This document shows positions 12,802 to 25,924 of a stretch of 64,000 nt of DNA, piece after piece. Position 1 is the stretch's first letter. Every line of letters starts with the position of its first letter. The stretch is from Plazaster borealis. Its lineage: Eukaryota > Echinodermata > Asteroidea > Forcipulatida > Labidiasteridae. The position numbers and the translations under genes were made by a program. The stretch is from positions 24,413,063-24,477,062 of the forward strand of contig CM037472.1 of assembly GCA_021014325.1 (NCBI GenBank), given 5' to 3'. The notes beneath the pieces are model-generated. The model ran no database searches. It had not been told where the DNA came from and worked only from the letters and a program-made list of their open reading frames with translations.

Positions 12802-15800
12802 CTGCGAATGACAAACAGAAATCACACACACAAAATTAATACAAATTGTACTCACAGCAATTTCATTTCTCAACAGGAATGTAAATGATGAGCCTTTTGG
12901 GTACCAGGCTAACTTTGATTGTAGCAACGATGGATGGCACTCATTCACCCGCCTTTGGTTAAGGTGCTGAAATGAGCTGACGTATCAACATGCTCATCGG
13001 TTTATTTTCTGCGACCTAACAATCCCAAGTCACCTTTTCATGTTTACGAAAATACAGACCTCTATATCTCATATCATTCATTTTTTTAATTTTTTGTATA
13101 ACACTTCTTTACTAGCACAACACTACAAAAAGACAAGGTAATAAAAAGATAAAAATATAGTTTTTTTAATAAAGTATTTAATACAATTACATACAGTATA
13201 TAAAAATAGCTTTAACAAGTTACAACAAATCGCCAGTGAGTGGCAAGATGGAACAGGTGACCAGCCAAAATTAATTAGCTCTATGGTGTAAATCCAGTGG
13301 AAATATTGCCATCCTATTTCCATTGCCCGAGCTTAAAAGTTAGCGCTTGATCGCAGAATTTACAAATTACTATAATAGCTTATTGAACTTTTAGCAACCT
13401 TGGATAAAAATAAGTGGGTTGAATTGTCAATCTCTTTAGAATTTTACTATTTGTAAGCCTACATGTACATGCTTAAAGAAAATTGGGGGGAAAAATGCTT
13501 TGATTTTAACACATTTTAAGAATATGGATGGTCCGCTCTGCCCAGTCCCAAAAAGGTGCTAGGGAGCAAGTAAATTTAAAAGCCATTTTGAGGTATGGTG
13601 GACACATTATGATGGCATTGTTTGGTTTGGGTAAATCTGTCTGTATACACCCAAACCAAACAGTGCAGTCCTATAGTGTCCACCACTCAAAAAGGCTAAT
13701 TATGAGGACCCCATTGCATGCATGAGAGAGTCCCGATAGAGACCTTGCCATCTTAAACATCGGGGACCAAGTTCGTAAGCCATTTTGAGGTATGGTGGAC
13801 ACATTATGATGGCATTGTTTGGTTTGGGTAAATCTGTCTGTAAAAACACCCAAACCAAACGGTGCAGACCCACCACTCAAAAAAGCTAATACGGATGAAG
13901 TAGAATTCCAAATAAACAGACTTGAAAAGGGGCCTACATGTATGTTAATGTTTTCTGCATGGTATGGGTCATGCACCCAATGTTCATGTTGCAGACTACA
14001 CAGCAACATGTATTGTGATTGTGCGCTCTGCGCCATTAAGCCCCCATTCAAGCAATCTTGGATGAGACTAATGGGGGCTGAACAGATGAAGCAAGTTACA
14101 CATGATTGGTCTTCAGGGTACCAGACTTGTGGAATATTAACGCACACCCTGTTAGGAATGTCAAACTATCAGACGCAATGTACAGACTCAATCTTTCAAC
14201 AAACCAAAACAATGGCACACTGAAAATGTTGTACACTATGGTGTCATGTAAACAATTTGAAGTAAAATTGAAAACCTAAAACACTAAATTTACTTTTTTC
14301 TCTGCTTCTTTTTTGGGGGGTTTATAATAAAACTTCTTTCAAACATGAACATGTGTGTCCTTCTGCAAGCTTTTTGACAATTAAACTTGCTTGTACAGTA
14401 TGCATCACACTATCTGAACGCAGCATAATTATTATTGTGTTAATTTGTCATTGTCATTTTCGACAAACTCTAAATCTACTCAACTACATTTAAACACATT
14501 CCACAAACCCTTAGCTCCATGGTTGAGCTTTCTCTCTCTGTCATCTAGCCCATACTACTAGCAACCAACTGATAATCTGCATGCATACTGCACGGTATTA
14601 AGTATGAGCTCATCATGGTAATCACCATGCGATAAATGATAAATACGATGGAACACATTACAATGACTAATTGACAATGAGAATGCTCCTCGTCATCATT
14701 TACATACAGTATGTACAGGTACAACTGTAAAGAATACAAACCATGGAATTTTCATTAATTAAAGAAAGGCCGACCAACATCTGGCAAATGGAATTGTTTA
14801 ATTACATGCCGTACGTATGCAGAGCACATAGTTAATCCAGTGGCTGACAAGATTAATCGGATGTCTGGACAAAAATTGAATTGACAAAAAGCTCCCACAT
14901 CAGAACATCTTTTTGATCTGTTTGAAAGGGGTCTAGATGTATATACCAGGTCAAACGACACCGATGACATCATTATTTCTCAAATTGTTTGCATCAATTC
15001 AAAACAAACCCAAACAAATCAATGTACACAAACAAACAAAACACACACATAGAAGCCAGGCATAGTCCAGTTCCAAACAAGCACAACCTACAGTTGTGGG
15101 GGGGGATCTCTCCTTATGTAAGCATACTCAACGGGGTTAATAATTTGCTTCTGCCAATGTGGCTTCGCAATACGGAGAATTATGTGCAGCTCAGAAATGG
15201 CAATAAACCCTGTTGCGGTGATTAAGTGATCGCATTAAAGTGCAGAATGCCACAACACAGTGCCGTAAAACTGGGCCCAGGTGTTTTCTTTCAGTTATTT
15301 ATTTATATGTGTCTCAATTTCTGAAAAAAATACCAGATTTTAAACAGTGAGTTTACAGTTTACGACATCAAGTTTGGGCTATTGTAACTTTTTGTTTTCC
15401 CCCCGGGGGAAGGGGGATGGGATAGGGTGGTGTTGAGCTTAGACTTTGCTTTTAAAAGGATTTCTACCTGTGTGAGATGAATTAATACAAATCATTGCCT
15501 TCCACAAACAGAATCTAATCTCACGGGTTTACTGTTAAAAATTGTCATGGCCGAACGGTCTTTCAAACCAAACCAAACTCAAGTTCTGGTGGCTAAAGCC
15601 CGGTTCATACTTCCTGCCAATGCGAATGCGATACGATTTTTGAGGTTACAAATTCGCAACGAACAACTCGGAAGAGTTGAGATGTGTTCAACTCCTGCGA
15701 AACATTCACAGCGAAAACAGAGCTGTGACATCAAAATTCGCTTCGCATTCACATTCGCAGGAAGTATGAACCGGGCTTAAATCATTGGAGTGCAGGTTCG

Positions 15801-18800
15801 AATCCCATTCATGACACTTGTGTCCATGAGCAAGGCACTTGAGACTGTAATTGCTTCTCATAATCCACGGGTGCATTGGTACCTTGCGAGGGTACAGATT
15901 GTTGTGCCCATTTGGTTGCCGGTGCTGCATACTCATAAGGAGTTGAGATGGTTTCAGGAAAGCTGAGGGCCTGATGAACAGGGATTTACTATTAGAGGCC
16001 GTCCAAAGTTTTAAACAGAGAGTATGACGAGTGGGGGGGTGGAAGGGTCGGAGACCACGTACAACTTTAAAAGGTGTATAAAATGTTGATATTTATGCAA
16101 ATAATGTACATCAATTTTGAAAGAAAAATGTTGATTAGTAGTACTTTGGGGGAGGAGGTCCTCAACAGTAGTACTCTCTGTACGACTTTTTAAAATGTTG
16201 ATAACTTTTGACGGTCCCTTAGTTTATAGCGCTTTGAGAGGCCTACTTGGCCTTAAAAACCGCAAAACAGATCATTATTAATAGTATTATTTGCAGGATT
16301 GCTGATGGCTGTTATTATACACTGCATTCCATACAGCTCCAACCTTTTTAAGTGTTTCAAATATGAACAACAGATTGGAACGAACGATACCTACATGTAG
16401 TAAACATGTACATGTACATGTTATAAAATAAAACAGGTCCATTTGTCAACACAAGTTCCGCTGAGAGTTATTCTTCATTTCCCTCACTACTTCCCTGTAA
16501 ATCACAATGGTGTCTCAGTTTAAAAATAAATAAAAAGGAAAGGGACATGTTTTGTACCTGATTTTCACATTGAAATCAGTGAATGTTTAATGTTTTGGGG
16601 GTTTTTTGTAAAAAAAAAATTGTTCTTGCAGTTGCGTAATTTCTCACCCATTGAACACTAGTAAAAAAAATATTTAAAAAATTCCTTAAAATCTTTAAAA
16701 CTTTTGCTCAAAGAAGTCAGGAGGAAGTGGCCATCAGGATTCACCTCAGAGTGCATCACAGAGCATGTACAATCGAAACAAATTCCAGGGCCCTTAAGCA
16801 GGCCCTGGACCCTAGGCCGTAAGGGCTCCGCGCTTGCATTGGCCCCTCCCCCCCAAGCACCAACCTTTAATTTTCAAAGTTGGAGAACACTCAAAAACAG
16901 ATCTGCAAAATACATGTATGTACGTACATGTACAGTCCCATGCAACTAGTGCCATGTCGACACACTGTCTGTCTGTCTGTCTGTCCAAACCAGAATAAGG
17001 TTACCAGCCAAAATAACATGTCATTTACCACTTGTATTTGTGACTGGTTTTCCTGCTTACCTTTCCATAGCAGAAACCTATTAAGCACTAATATCAGTAC
17101 CATCTGTGACTGGTATCCTGCTCATTTGTGATAAAAAGCAAAATGTTCTGCTTTCAAAGCTGCTCTATGAAATAAAGCCCAGATCCCTCGCCGACATGCT
17201 TCTTAGGGGAGTTGGGGATTACGGTATGTTTGAGATAGAATTGATCAAATTCAGCTGTAAGTCGGAGGAATGCCTGTCGCGAGTTTGAAAACAAGAGTAT
17301 TACTCATGAAGAAATAGTTACTCAGAATCTAACATTTAAAATAAAACAATCGGTCCCTTACCTCTTTCCCCGTGGGTATATGCTTTGCGAGTTTAACCTT
17401 TGCAAAGTTCCCCTTTCCAATAGTTTTGATGAGGCGGTATCGACCAACATGTGGTTGGTCGTCGGCCGTTCTTGTACTCCGACTTCTCGATGACGACGTG
17501 TTTGAATCATCTCCCTGCAGAGGAAAGCAACACATTCATAAGCACAAATTTCCTTTTCCACATATTCTTTTAAAAACTTTATTTAGAGACTGATTTTTGT
17601 TTTTTAAACTGAATGTGTAAAGACAGAGATGAATGGGTCAATGCTAATTTTTCCTAAGTTCAACTAAATTTCTTTTGTCAATTTTTCCTCCCTCCATGGC
17701 AATTTCTCCTCCTATGCAGTTTTCTGAAATTACATTTTAAGTAATACTGCATTAATTTTGTTGTTTCGTTTCATTTCATTTATGAATTCTGGTTGTGAAG
17801 CCAAGGACTCTCAGAAAGCAAATCACTATACTAGCCAAGAACCCAATGGAGAGAAGACAAAGAAGTAAATTTCAGTTTTATATTTGTTCCATATTTCAAT
17901 CATGACAGTGAATATTAATTTTTAAACATTGTACGTAAACAGCTGATGAACATTTAGAAGGCTCATCACATTTGTACTTGTAATAAAATACATGTATTGA
18001 AGCACTTGAGCAGTGCTTTGTATTTTTGTATCAATTACATCTTTGAAGCAAATACTGCTTTCACAATATCATTAAAATACAGTCAGCACTGCATGGGGTC
18101 AGGGGGGAGGCAGTTTCTGACGAGGCTTACATGAAACATGGATGTGTACCCATGCCGTATGTACCGTAACTGTATGATCATGGGTGTGCTCTAATATACC
18201 TACTGAAGACTGCACACTCAAGACATACATATGTACATGTAGATAAAGTCCTCTGAGAGTGCCGAGACAGTATCAATGATTGTAACCGATCTCCACATAA
18301 CAACATAGCCTGCACCTTGAAGGCAGAAATATAGCCCCAAATGGATAGCATCGATGTACGTGACATGTGTACAATGTACTTTTAATCAACCCATAATATA
18401 TGTTTGTATCTATACGTGCTCTTTTGCATTTTGGCTTTTAATTTGTCAATCAGCTGAAATCCCCAAACAAACCACTGAATTAAGAATCCTCAATCCCTTC
18501 AATTTCAAATCTGCACTTTGCTGTGAGTTCAGTTTGACTTCTTCACTTATTACATCATTAATTTCTGCCACTTATAATAATATCAGCGGAGAAAAAATGT
18601 ATGCTTGGGGCAAAGCGTTTAAAACTTGATCTTGTATTTTGGACTAACTGAACAATTTTAATGCAAACCGCTTTAAATTTATAAAGGCATGCATGTACTG
18701 TACACAGGTCTACATGTATTTCACATACATTTAGTACATGGTCACCCGTCACTTATTTTAAATAAGATGTTACTAAACTGGATGACAGCCCTGCAGCCGA

Positions 18801-21800
18801 AGTGTGCACAGTTTACACACGTATGTACACGAACTGTCTGACCCATCTGTATGTGAATGGTGGGAAATACATACGATCCCAGGGCGCACATATTAATTTC
18901 ATTAGTGAGTAAGTTGTAACGCCAGCCAGTGATTGCTGACCTGCCGTGGGTCATTGGGCATGGGAGATCTGCACAAACAATTAAGACTCCTAGAACGCCA
19001 AGGCAGTGGAGCAGTGATTCTGGCTGTAAATGGTAAAGATTAGTCCAAATTACTGTGAAACCGCTCTGAAACTGTCAACTGATCATTCTGTCTTGTAATT
19101 CGTCAATCTGTGTGCACGGGATAGTCTCAACATATATACACCGACCTACACATAATACTGCACTGACTCGTGTTTAATGGTGTTGTTTCGTAACATCCCA
19201 ATTACTGAACTAAAATGTCAAAACTTAACAACTCAGTAATAATAATAGGCTTCACAATCGTTTTCATGTGGAATAACATGTTTGTCGACAAAACTTGTTA
19301 CAGCACTGAGGGAGAAAAAACACCTTAAAATACCCCAAATTGGGACCCATCCATTCATCCATGTTGTCAGTTTATAAGTGCTGTATAGTGTACACAGTAT
19401 GATGAATCACAGTGAGGCATTCAGATTGTATTGGTTGTAGACTGTCAGTTGTGTATATTATGTAAATAAACTCTACCTATAGAGTGTACAACAGTGACGT
19501 CTGGTGAACTCTCCAGAGGTAGGCCTGTTTTAAATGTGATAATTATTTGTTCAGAACAAATTTCACCTTGTCATACATATGTACACGTACACATTTCGTT
19601 TTCCCATTTCTAATGAATAAAGAAACAATAGTTTGGGGTTCTTTTGTGCGTTGTAAACTTTCAATATTTGTTCTCTATTAGACAGATATTGAACTAGTAC
19701 GAATACATAATATTGTCCCTTTTTACTTTTAACTTCTGCCAAATTGCATTATGATAATAATAATAATATAAACAGGGTGGGAAATTAACAGTTGCCCGGT
19801 TGCCCGGGGCATAACAAAAATCAGGGCAACCTGTGATCAAACCGTCGTTGCCCGTTGGGCAACCTTATAAAAAATAAGAATTTAGGCCTACCCTGCTTAT
19901 TATTGTACCAGCTCCAAAGATCGTTTGAATTTTCTACATTTAAAGCTTTATGAATCTATAGTTGGGACGGAACATTCACACCACTGATCAGTATAGTCCG
20001 AAGTCGCATATTATTATATTCGGGCAACCAAACTCACTTGCGGGCAACCTGATTATTTTTCAGTTGTTGGTTGCCCTGGGGCAACCAGCAAATTTTCTTA
20101 ATTTCGCACCCTGAATAATTTTGCATCCTGATAAATAATAGTGGCATCTTATACAGCGCACAATTCCATCATTCTAATTTGGATTAGAATGTGAACAAAG
20201 AGGTTTTGAGTGATTGTATTCATGAAAGAACTGGCTGAGGAGGCTTGACAAAGAGCAAGAGAGAGGCAAGAGTTCCAGGGAGAGTAGGAGACTGTCTACT
20301 GCAAAACTTTGTTACCTGAGAAAGTTTTATGGCCTACTGAAACTCTGTCCCACAATGGTATGTTAAACCCAAAAGAGGGGGTCAATGTAGTTTTACAGTA
20401 CAGCGGAGAAGTGAAGAATTCAACACTTTTCAATACAGACATAGGTCATTAACTTTTCCACATTAATTATTCATGCTCCTATGATAATTTTTTGTTTAGA
20501 CGTGGAACCGTGGCATACAGTGTATTCATCTCATTAAGGTTTAACTATTTTGAATTATGCCATACACGTAAGATTAACACAGAGTAACATCTTGGTTTCA
20601 CTAATGTGATGACTGTATATTAACGATTGGGAACAAAATTCAATACGGCTTGAGTTAAACAGATACAAACGTATTGGCTCCGGGTCTGGCTCCGGGTCTG
20701 GCTCCGCCTGTTTAAAGTCCCATACCAAAAGCACAAGTTTCCAAAATAACTAACAAAGCCAAAGCAAGAGCCCAAGCCGAAGCCGAAGCCGAACCGATGA
20801 TTTTGAAAAGGGCCACAATACATGTATGTTTCAATTAATTTATGTTTAGAGAAGGTCCATGTGACAATCTTCTGTACTGTACATATGTACAGCAGGGCTC
20901 GAATTTAGGGGGGGGGGAATCCACAAGACCACAGGGTTTGTTGCTCAAAATGTTTACTGGATCAGAATTGTTCTAACAAGGCCAGAACATGCATACTGTT
21001 TTTATTTGAACAAACACTAATGACATACGGTATAAGAGAAGATTTATCTCATTTTTCTTTATGGGTACATACATACTTCATTAGTCAGTGTGTTTGTATT
21101 ATTCAGTTGGACTTGTTCAATCATGAGTTTACAGGCCCGCCACTAAAACCACTGGCCTGGGGCCTGTGGTCCAGTGTAAACTTTGAGTTTCACGTTTCTG
21201 CACCCAGTTGTCAGTTCCTGTTTTGAAACACCAACTACAAAGCATGCAAGGAGGCAGGGTATTAGTGTGCACCTAATCCTATTATGTGAAAAAAGAAAAC
21301 TCCAAATAAGGACTGAAAACCTTCTTCACTGTCCACAAAAAGAGGGTCATAACAAAGAAGGGGAAAACAAAATCAATTTTGTAATGGTGCCATGTCAATC
21401 AAACTTTATCGCTTCACAAAATTTTACAATTAAAGGAAACATTGCACAAGTCAAAAATATTTTGACACTCAAATCTAGACTTGGCAAATTAATGAAGTTA
21501 TTTGACATGTTCTTCCAGTGTGGGTCAAGTATTAGTATGTAGTTTTACACTGATTTTGGAAAATGACAAACATCGATTGTAAGAGGCACTAATTTCTACA
21601 ATTTTAAATTTTACAGTAACTGTTTTCATATTTTTCATTTACTAATTGTTTTCTTTTATTTTCCTGCAGCTTTTCTTTTTTCAAAAAGGATTTCAACATT
21701 AGAACATCCGTGATTTTAAAAACAAGGCGTTCCAATAGTTACATTTTCTTGCCCCATAACTGATGTGTTATAAATGACTGTAAACTCAGATGACTCCTCT

Positions 21801-22788
21801 GGTAATGCAAATCTAATGGGTTCAATTCAATTCCCTCCTGAACTGCCCTGTTTCCACAGTGCACCAGAGTACACTGTGCTGAAATTTCAGGCCTGGTCAA
21901 TAAGCTTGATACGCTGTGTCACCATACTATAATAATTTGCATTTGATTCATAAAATGAGCATAGGGAACACGTATGCACTGAAGTGGATAATTTCCCCGA
22001 TGCATTATATTGTCAGTCAGGTTTCTAAAATGCGATCTCCGTTGATCTTTGTGCACGTCTCTGTCTAGCTTCCTACGATCTGGGCAGTTGTCCCCGGTGT
22101 CTCTTTGGAATAAAAATGTTATCTTAAATTCAGAACAACATCAATGTTTTAATTCACTGTCTCCTCAGGTGTTGAAGCATCAGCTTGGTGGCTGTTGGAA
22201 TGCTTTTGAAACACACTGGGCAGATCGTGTGAATGCTACTTTGGCGACTACAAAATGTATTTAAAAAGAGAATGTACAACATTTCGAAAGTGTAACCTAC
22301 ATGTACAAGTATGTTTTTAATGTCATCCTGCAGTGCAAATAAACAACAACGTTTTCACCACACAAAACGGTCTGTTTTGAGCATACAACGTGCCGCCATT
22401 TTTTGTCAAACCATGATTACTTAAATTATATGAAAGCAATGCACTTTATCACCTTCAATTTGGCAAATACTTGTACGTGTACGAGATCACGAAGTAACCC
22501 ATGTTGTATCTAACCGTTACAACTTCCGAACTTAATCAAATTTGTAAACCACACATAAAATTAACCACAGACAAGAAAGAAAAGAAAAAATAACTGGTAA
22601 TACATACATGTTTGTAAGCAACTTTACTCACATGACCATGGTGCCTTCGATCTTCGTGTACTGTGGAGAGCACTGGGGTGCGTGATGACATGGCGGTCAT
22701 TAGCCGTCACGATAAAGGGACAAGTCGCACAGATGTCCAGTATCAACTGACTCTGGCTAACTTACAACGGGCTAGCTAGCTGTTGTGT
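12748..22788 (-). CDS. MARK: MARK/Par-1 family Ser/Thr kinase, 5' part of gene (3 coding exons; remainder off the left edge)
   Basis: MARK/Par-1 kinases phosphorylate microtubule-associated proteins (tau/MAP class) and set cell polarity. Three coding exons read leftwards: 22632-22700, 17362-17514 and 12748-12801. All junctions are phase 0 with GT/AG sites. Together they give about 92 residues: a short N-terminus typical of vertebrate MARKs (MSSRTP then TVHE), an Arg/Ser-rich stretch, then [21 protein letters not shown] (written as seen, overlapping exon 2) reduced here to its key parts: the [12 protein letters not shown] glycine loop and the VAIK lysine segment ending in LNPSSLQK. The exon breaks after TGKE and after SLQK are those I know from human MARKs. 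The next expected exon (LFREVR) was not found in 1-12747, so intron 3 probably runs past the window. Vertebrates have four paralogues; an invertebrate deuterostome normally has one, so no number is given. Confidence 0.9.
13581..13888. mobile_element. Two neighbouring copies of a ~115-bp inverted-repeat element
   Basis: Copies at 13581-13697 and 13778-13888 each start AGCCATTTTGAGGTATGGTG and end with CACCACTCAAAAAGGCT or a close variant. Both contain TTTGGTTTGGGTAAATCTGT. A half-copy starts at 43914 (AGCCTTTTTGAGGTATGGCG). Confidence 0.8.
15540..16000 (+). mobile_element. tRNA-derived SINE, family A, interrupted by a MITE
   Basis: The SINE head (GTCATGGCCGAACGGTCT) and body (GGTTCGAATCCCATTC, then GAGCAAGGCACTTGAG) are separated by a 182-bp inverted-repeat element at 15598-15779. 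Outside the insertion the sequence lines up with the copy at 5236. Confidence 0.8.
15598..15779. mobile_element. Short inverted-repeat element inserted in a SINE
   Basis: The ends are AGCCCGGTTCATACTTCCTG and its inverse (CAGGAAGTATGAACCGGGCT), with GCGAATGCGA-type internal repeats. TAA flanks both sides, consistent with a small target duplication. No coding capacity. Confidence 0.85.
16966..16985 (+). repeat. CTGT microsatellite
   Basis: Five CTGT units in MARK intron 2. Confidence 0.9.
17362..17514 (-). CDS. MARK: MARK exon 2: Ser/Arg linker and kinase glycine-rich loop
   Basis: The exon is 153 bp (51 codons), with acceptor CTCTGCAG and donor GTAAGG. It begins GDDSNTSSS, passes a basic Ser/Arg/Thr stretch, and enters the kinase domain with [28 protein letters not shown] is the ATP-binding P-loop signature of the MARK family. 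It ends HIPTGKE, exactly before the VAIK exon. Phase 0 at both ends. Confidence 0.93.
19773..20113. mobile_element. CAGGGTG-ended element with GGGCAACC repeats
   Basis: Left CAGGGTGGGAAATTAAC, right TTAATTTCGCACCCTG. The interior has several GTTGCCCGG/GGGCAACC copies. Confidence 0.75.
20892..21190. mobile_element. CAGGGCT-ended element, decayed
   Basis: CAGGGCTCGAATTTAGGG at left, with interior CCACAAGACCACAGGG and GTTTACAGGCCCGCC. Related to 52486-52858; the right end is degraded. Confidence 0.6.
22632..22788 (-). CDS. MARK: MARK first coding exon with 5'UTR
   Basis: Coding part is 22632-22700 (23 codons, starting [10 protein letters not shown]). An in-frame TGA lies three codons upstream of the ATG, which fixes the start at one of the two close methionines. 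The donor is GTGAGT at 22631. On the minus strand a polypyrimidine-poor but usable acceptor (TTTACAG) ends at 22789, so 22701-22788 is probably 5'UTR of an internal exon. A non-coding first exon and promoter would then lie further right, and I cannot place them. Confidence 0.8.
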
Positions 22789-22949
22789 CTGTAAACAGTA
22801 AACAAAAATTGTAATCTTGATTAAAACAAAGAAAGTATTGTTTAGGATGCTTTTGGGGGGGGGTAAAAAATCTCTCATGTGAACTCAGACTTGTTCATTT
22901 GTAAAATCCATTTTAAGTACATTTTTTAAATACTAGTGACCAATGACCA

Positions 22950-23132
22950 GGGCCCAATTTCACAGAGCTGCTTAAGCAGAAAACATTGCTTAACCATGTT
23001 AACATTAGCTGGTAAGCAAAAATGAGCAAGATACCAGTCAAAAATGTTACACATGTGACACCATATATATTGGTGGCTGGTAACCTTAGACTGGCAAGCA
23101 TTATAATCTGTGTGCTCAGCCAATATTGGGCC
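22950..23132. mobile_element. GGGCCCAATT-type MITE
   Basis: Left end GGGCCCAATTTCACAGAGC, right end inverted and shortened (TATTGGGCCC). The interior TAACATTAGCTGGTAAGCAA is shared with other copies. Confidence 0.7.
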
Positions 23133-23416
23133 CAGAATCTCTTACTCATTCATGCTCGGTATTCATGAGTGAAAGTTAAATGTTTCTGGATTCAAGGAAT
23201 GCGTTTCTTCCCCAGAAGTTTATGACTAATTAGTTGTATCTTCCCCAGAAGTTAATGACTAATTAGTTGTTAATTGGTCCATGGGCAATTCAAGCTTCAA
23301 GGAGAACAGTTTCTCCCCTCTCTGAGAACTTGCGTTTGAACTCTTGTTAGTGTTACATAGTACATACATCATGATATGACTATGATGCAGTTAACAACCC
23401 ACACATGTTCTGACCT

Positions 23417-23534
23417 GGGCCCAATTTCATAGAGCTGCTCAAGCAGGAAATGTTGAGTAACAATTGTCTGCTTTAGCAGAAATGAGCAGGATACCTGAAA
23501 AATTGTGCTTAAGCAGCTCTATGAAATTGGGCCC
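23417..23534. mobile_element. GGGCCCAATT-type MITE, 118 bp
   Basis: Nearly perfect inverted ends of about 27 bp, GGGCCCAATTTCATAGAGC and its inverse GCTCTATGAAATTGGGCCC. This is the cleanest copy of the family. Confidence 0.85.
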
Positions 23535-24592
23535 TGGATGTATGTCATGTATTTACATGGGGGTTTTTTGAGGCTGTATCTGGAGATATTACATCCTTTA
23601 AAATATGAGGAATCAAAATTATGTGCAACTTTAATCAGTGAAAATGTCATCTAAAGTATCTGTTTTTGAGCCATCACAACATGCCCCAGATTTCTTGTTT
23701 GCTTTTCTATTCAAAACCTTTCACATCAAGACCCTTGCATGACATCACAAGCCCAAACAGCACCCTCAATGAGGTCAATGAAGACCTATCATTGGCTGAG
23801 AGTTGTGTGCGGTACACGTACACATATGCACGTTTCTATTGTTTGAACTCAGCGATGGCAGCCAACGCAAGAGGTCTATTCAGCGCAAAGGTGAAACTAT
23901 CCTATTAAGGATTATCTTCAAGGAAAAATTGAATCCTTGATTCGGATTGCCCGATTCACAACAACAAGAGTGTGATAGTAACACATACTGCATGGTCCAT
24001 ATCACACCCTGTTCTAACTCTGCATAGAGTTACTTTTTTGAAGCTACGCGTCAAATTTGCTTGAAGATAAATACATTATCACACGCAAGCTCATGGAATA
24101 CAGAAAAAAATATCACATTTGTGTCCCATTTATTTAACTCTGCCTTCGGTCTTGTAATGTTGGATATGGGACGAAGAAGCATTTTATTTTTCTGTATTCC
24201 ACTCGCACTTGTGTGATATCTACCATTCATAAATACCCCAGACAGTTTCGCTATTCTTATTGGTGGAGAGCACGTCACGTGGGGGTGTTTAAACGGCTGA
24301 TAAAGACACAGCTGGAGCTGTTTAAGACCGGCTGGCGTCGCGTGTTGGGCGCGCACGCTCATTTACGCCAATTTACTTACGCAGAACGAAGTACATAGCT
24401 ATTAGTATACCCGCGCGTAATCTTTTTGTACACGCGCGTACACACAAACCAACGCGCACAAAACAGAATTTTACAAATGTTTTTGAAAGTACAAACTTTG
24501 AAAATTCGCTAAACAATTCAAACAGATGTCACAGATTGTCTATAGGCCTACTTGTAATTTGTTTCGCTTTTTAACAAAAGGGCATTTATGAA

Positions 24593-24709
24593 TGGGAATA
24601 AAAGAGTAGGGACTCGTTCTTAAACGGCTGTTTAAAACCTTGCAGGACGGCCACGACCCTGCCGGTTTTAAACGGCCGTTTAAGAACTCGTCGTCACTCT
24701 TTTATTCCG
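24593..24709. mobile_element. 117-bp palindromic element
   Basis: Arms GGAATAAAAGAGTAGGGACT and the inverse around CACTCTTTTATTCC, with inner arms CTTAAACGGC and GCCGTTTAAG. Strong hairpin potential. Confidence 0.75.
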
Positions 24710-25107
24710 TTATTATATACTGCACACACAGATCATTGTCATTTGATTGGTCGAACCAAGGTCATGTCACAGGGGAAAAGGTTGGCGTCTACATGGAGTA
24801 CAATCCACATTGTTTAGAAAGGTTTTTAGATTTTTCATAGTGTAGAGTGGACGAGTTTCCGTTTCTATTCTGTGTTGATTGTGAAAACAACAATTCAAAT
24901 GACAAGGATCTATTTGTGACTGTGAGTTATATCAAACAAATATTGAATGCTTTTGGTTCGTGTGATTGCCGCTGAACATAACCACCCGGTGAAATATGGC
25001 TGTTCCATTTAACTCAGCTTGGCCTCGTGAAATTAATTAGTCCAGATTTCACCTCGTGATTTTATTCTGCGACAATGCATACACTCACACTCATCCAATA
25101 TTTGTAC

Positions 25108-25924
25108 TAAGGCTGCGCGTTTACGGTTATTTTTGTAAACGTGTAACCGTTTCTGAAACAGTCCGTTACACGTGTAAACGTCCGTTTCATAAACAAAATT
25201 TCAGTCAAAACAAATTGTTAACACAACCACGCATGTGATCGAAAACACAGTATTTTGCGCAATAATCCCGCAAGATAAACCCCCAAAACAACAGAACAAA
25301 ACAAAAAATCAAGAAGAAAAAATCTTACATCATACAATAAAATAATCTTTTTGTTCATCCAGGGTGAATTGGTCAATTTTGTCGAATGAAGACTACACGT
25401 TCTGTAATTTTTCGTAAACAAGCTAAAATTTCCACATACTGTGCTCCGTTGACCATGCTGTCGACAGAATGTGCGTGCGGACCAGGGACGACAATGCTGT
25501 AAAATACTAGTTTTAGCACGCACACCAGCAGTGATGATAATGCAATTTATAGGGAATAACCGCTTTTCTCGAGAATGCGCAGACACGTTAAGTCTTTGGT
25601 CAAGGCATTTGTAACTTGGTTTTGTATGCTATCGCATAATTTCACAAATAGAGGGCGTATACTCTTGCGCTATCGAATTGTATTAAAATGCCCTCTAGCA
25701 TTCAATGTTTCTTGCATTTATTGTTGCACGCAAAGTAACGAGATAACGAAGACTACAATAAATTGGAATCGATATGCTTGTGTGCATCCTCATCATTATG
25801 TGTTCAGCGTTTCGCGGCACTTTCGGTGATTTTTTTTACGTTTATCCGAAGTCCGAACCACAAAAATGTAAAACGTGATGATCACGGATGATCGGTCAGT
25901 TAACCGTGTAACCACACAGCCTTA
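25108..25924. mobile_element. Possible 0.8-kb element with short inverted ends
   Basis: TAAGGCTGCGCGTTTACGG at left and CCGTGTAACCACACAGCCTTA-like end at right form imperfect inverted termini. The interior is unique here. Boundaries are tentative. Confidence 0.35.

Larger units (their letters stand above)
12802..17361 (-). other. MARK intron 2
   Basis: A 4.6-kb intron bounded by the MARK exon 2 donor and exon 3 acceptor. It contains a pair of related short inverted-repeat elements (13.6-13.9 kb), a SINE split by another element (15.54-16.0 kb), and a CTGT microsatellite near 16966-16985. No coding sequence was seen. Confidence 0.75.
17515..22631 (-). other. MARK intron 1
   Basis: A 5.1-kb intron between the MARK start exon and the P-loop exon. 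It holds two inverted-repeat elements (19.77-20.11 kb and 20.89-21.19 kb) and a GCC/GAA-rich repeat around 20.66-20.81 kb. No exon was recognised. Confidence 0.75.

Noticed and set aside
24051..24362. 103-codon minus-strand open frame
   Set aside because: Overlaps inverted-repeat sequence (GGAATACAGAAAAA and its inverse near 24183-24205) and has no protein-like pattern.
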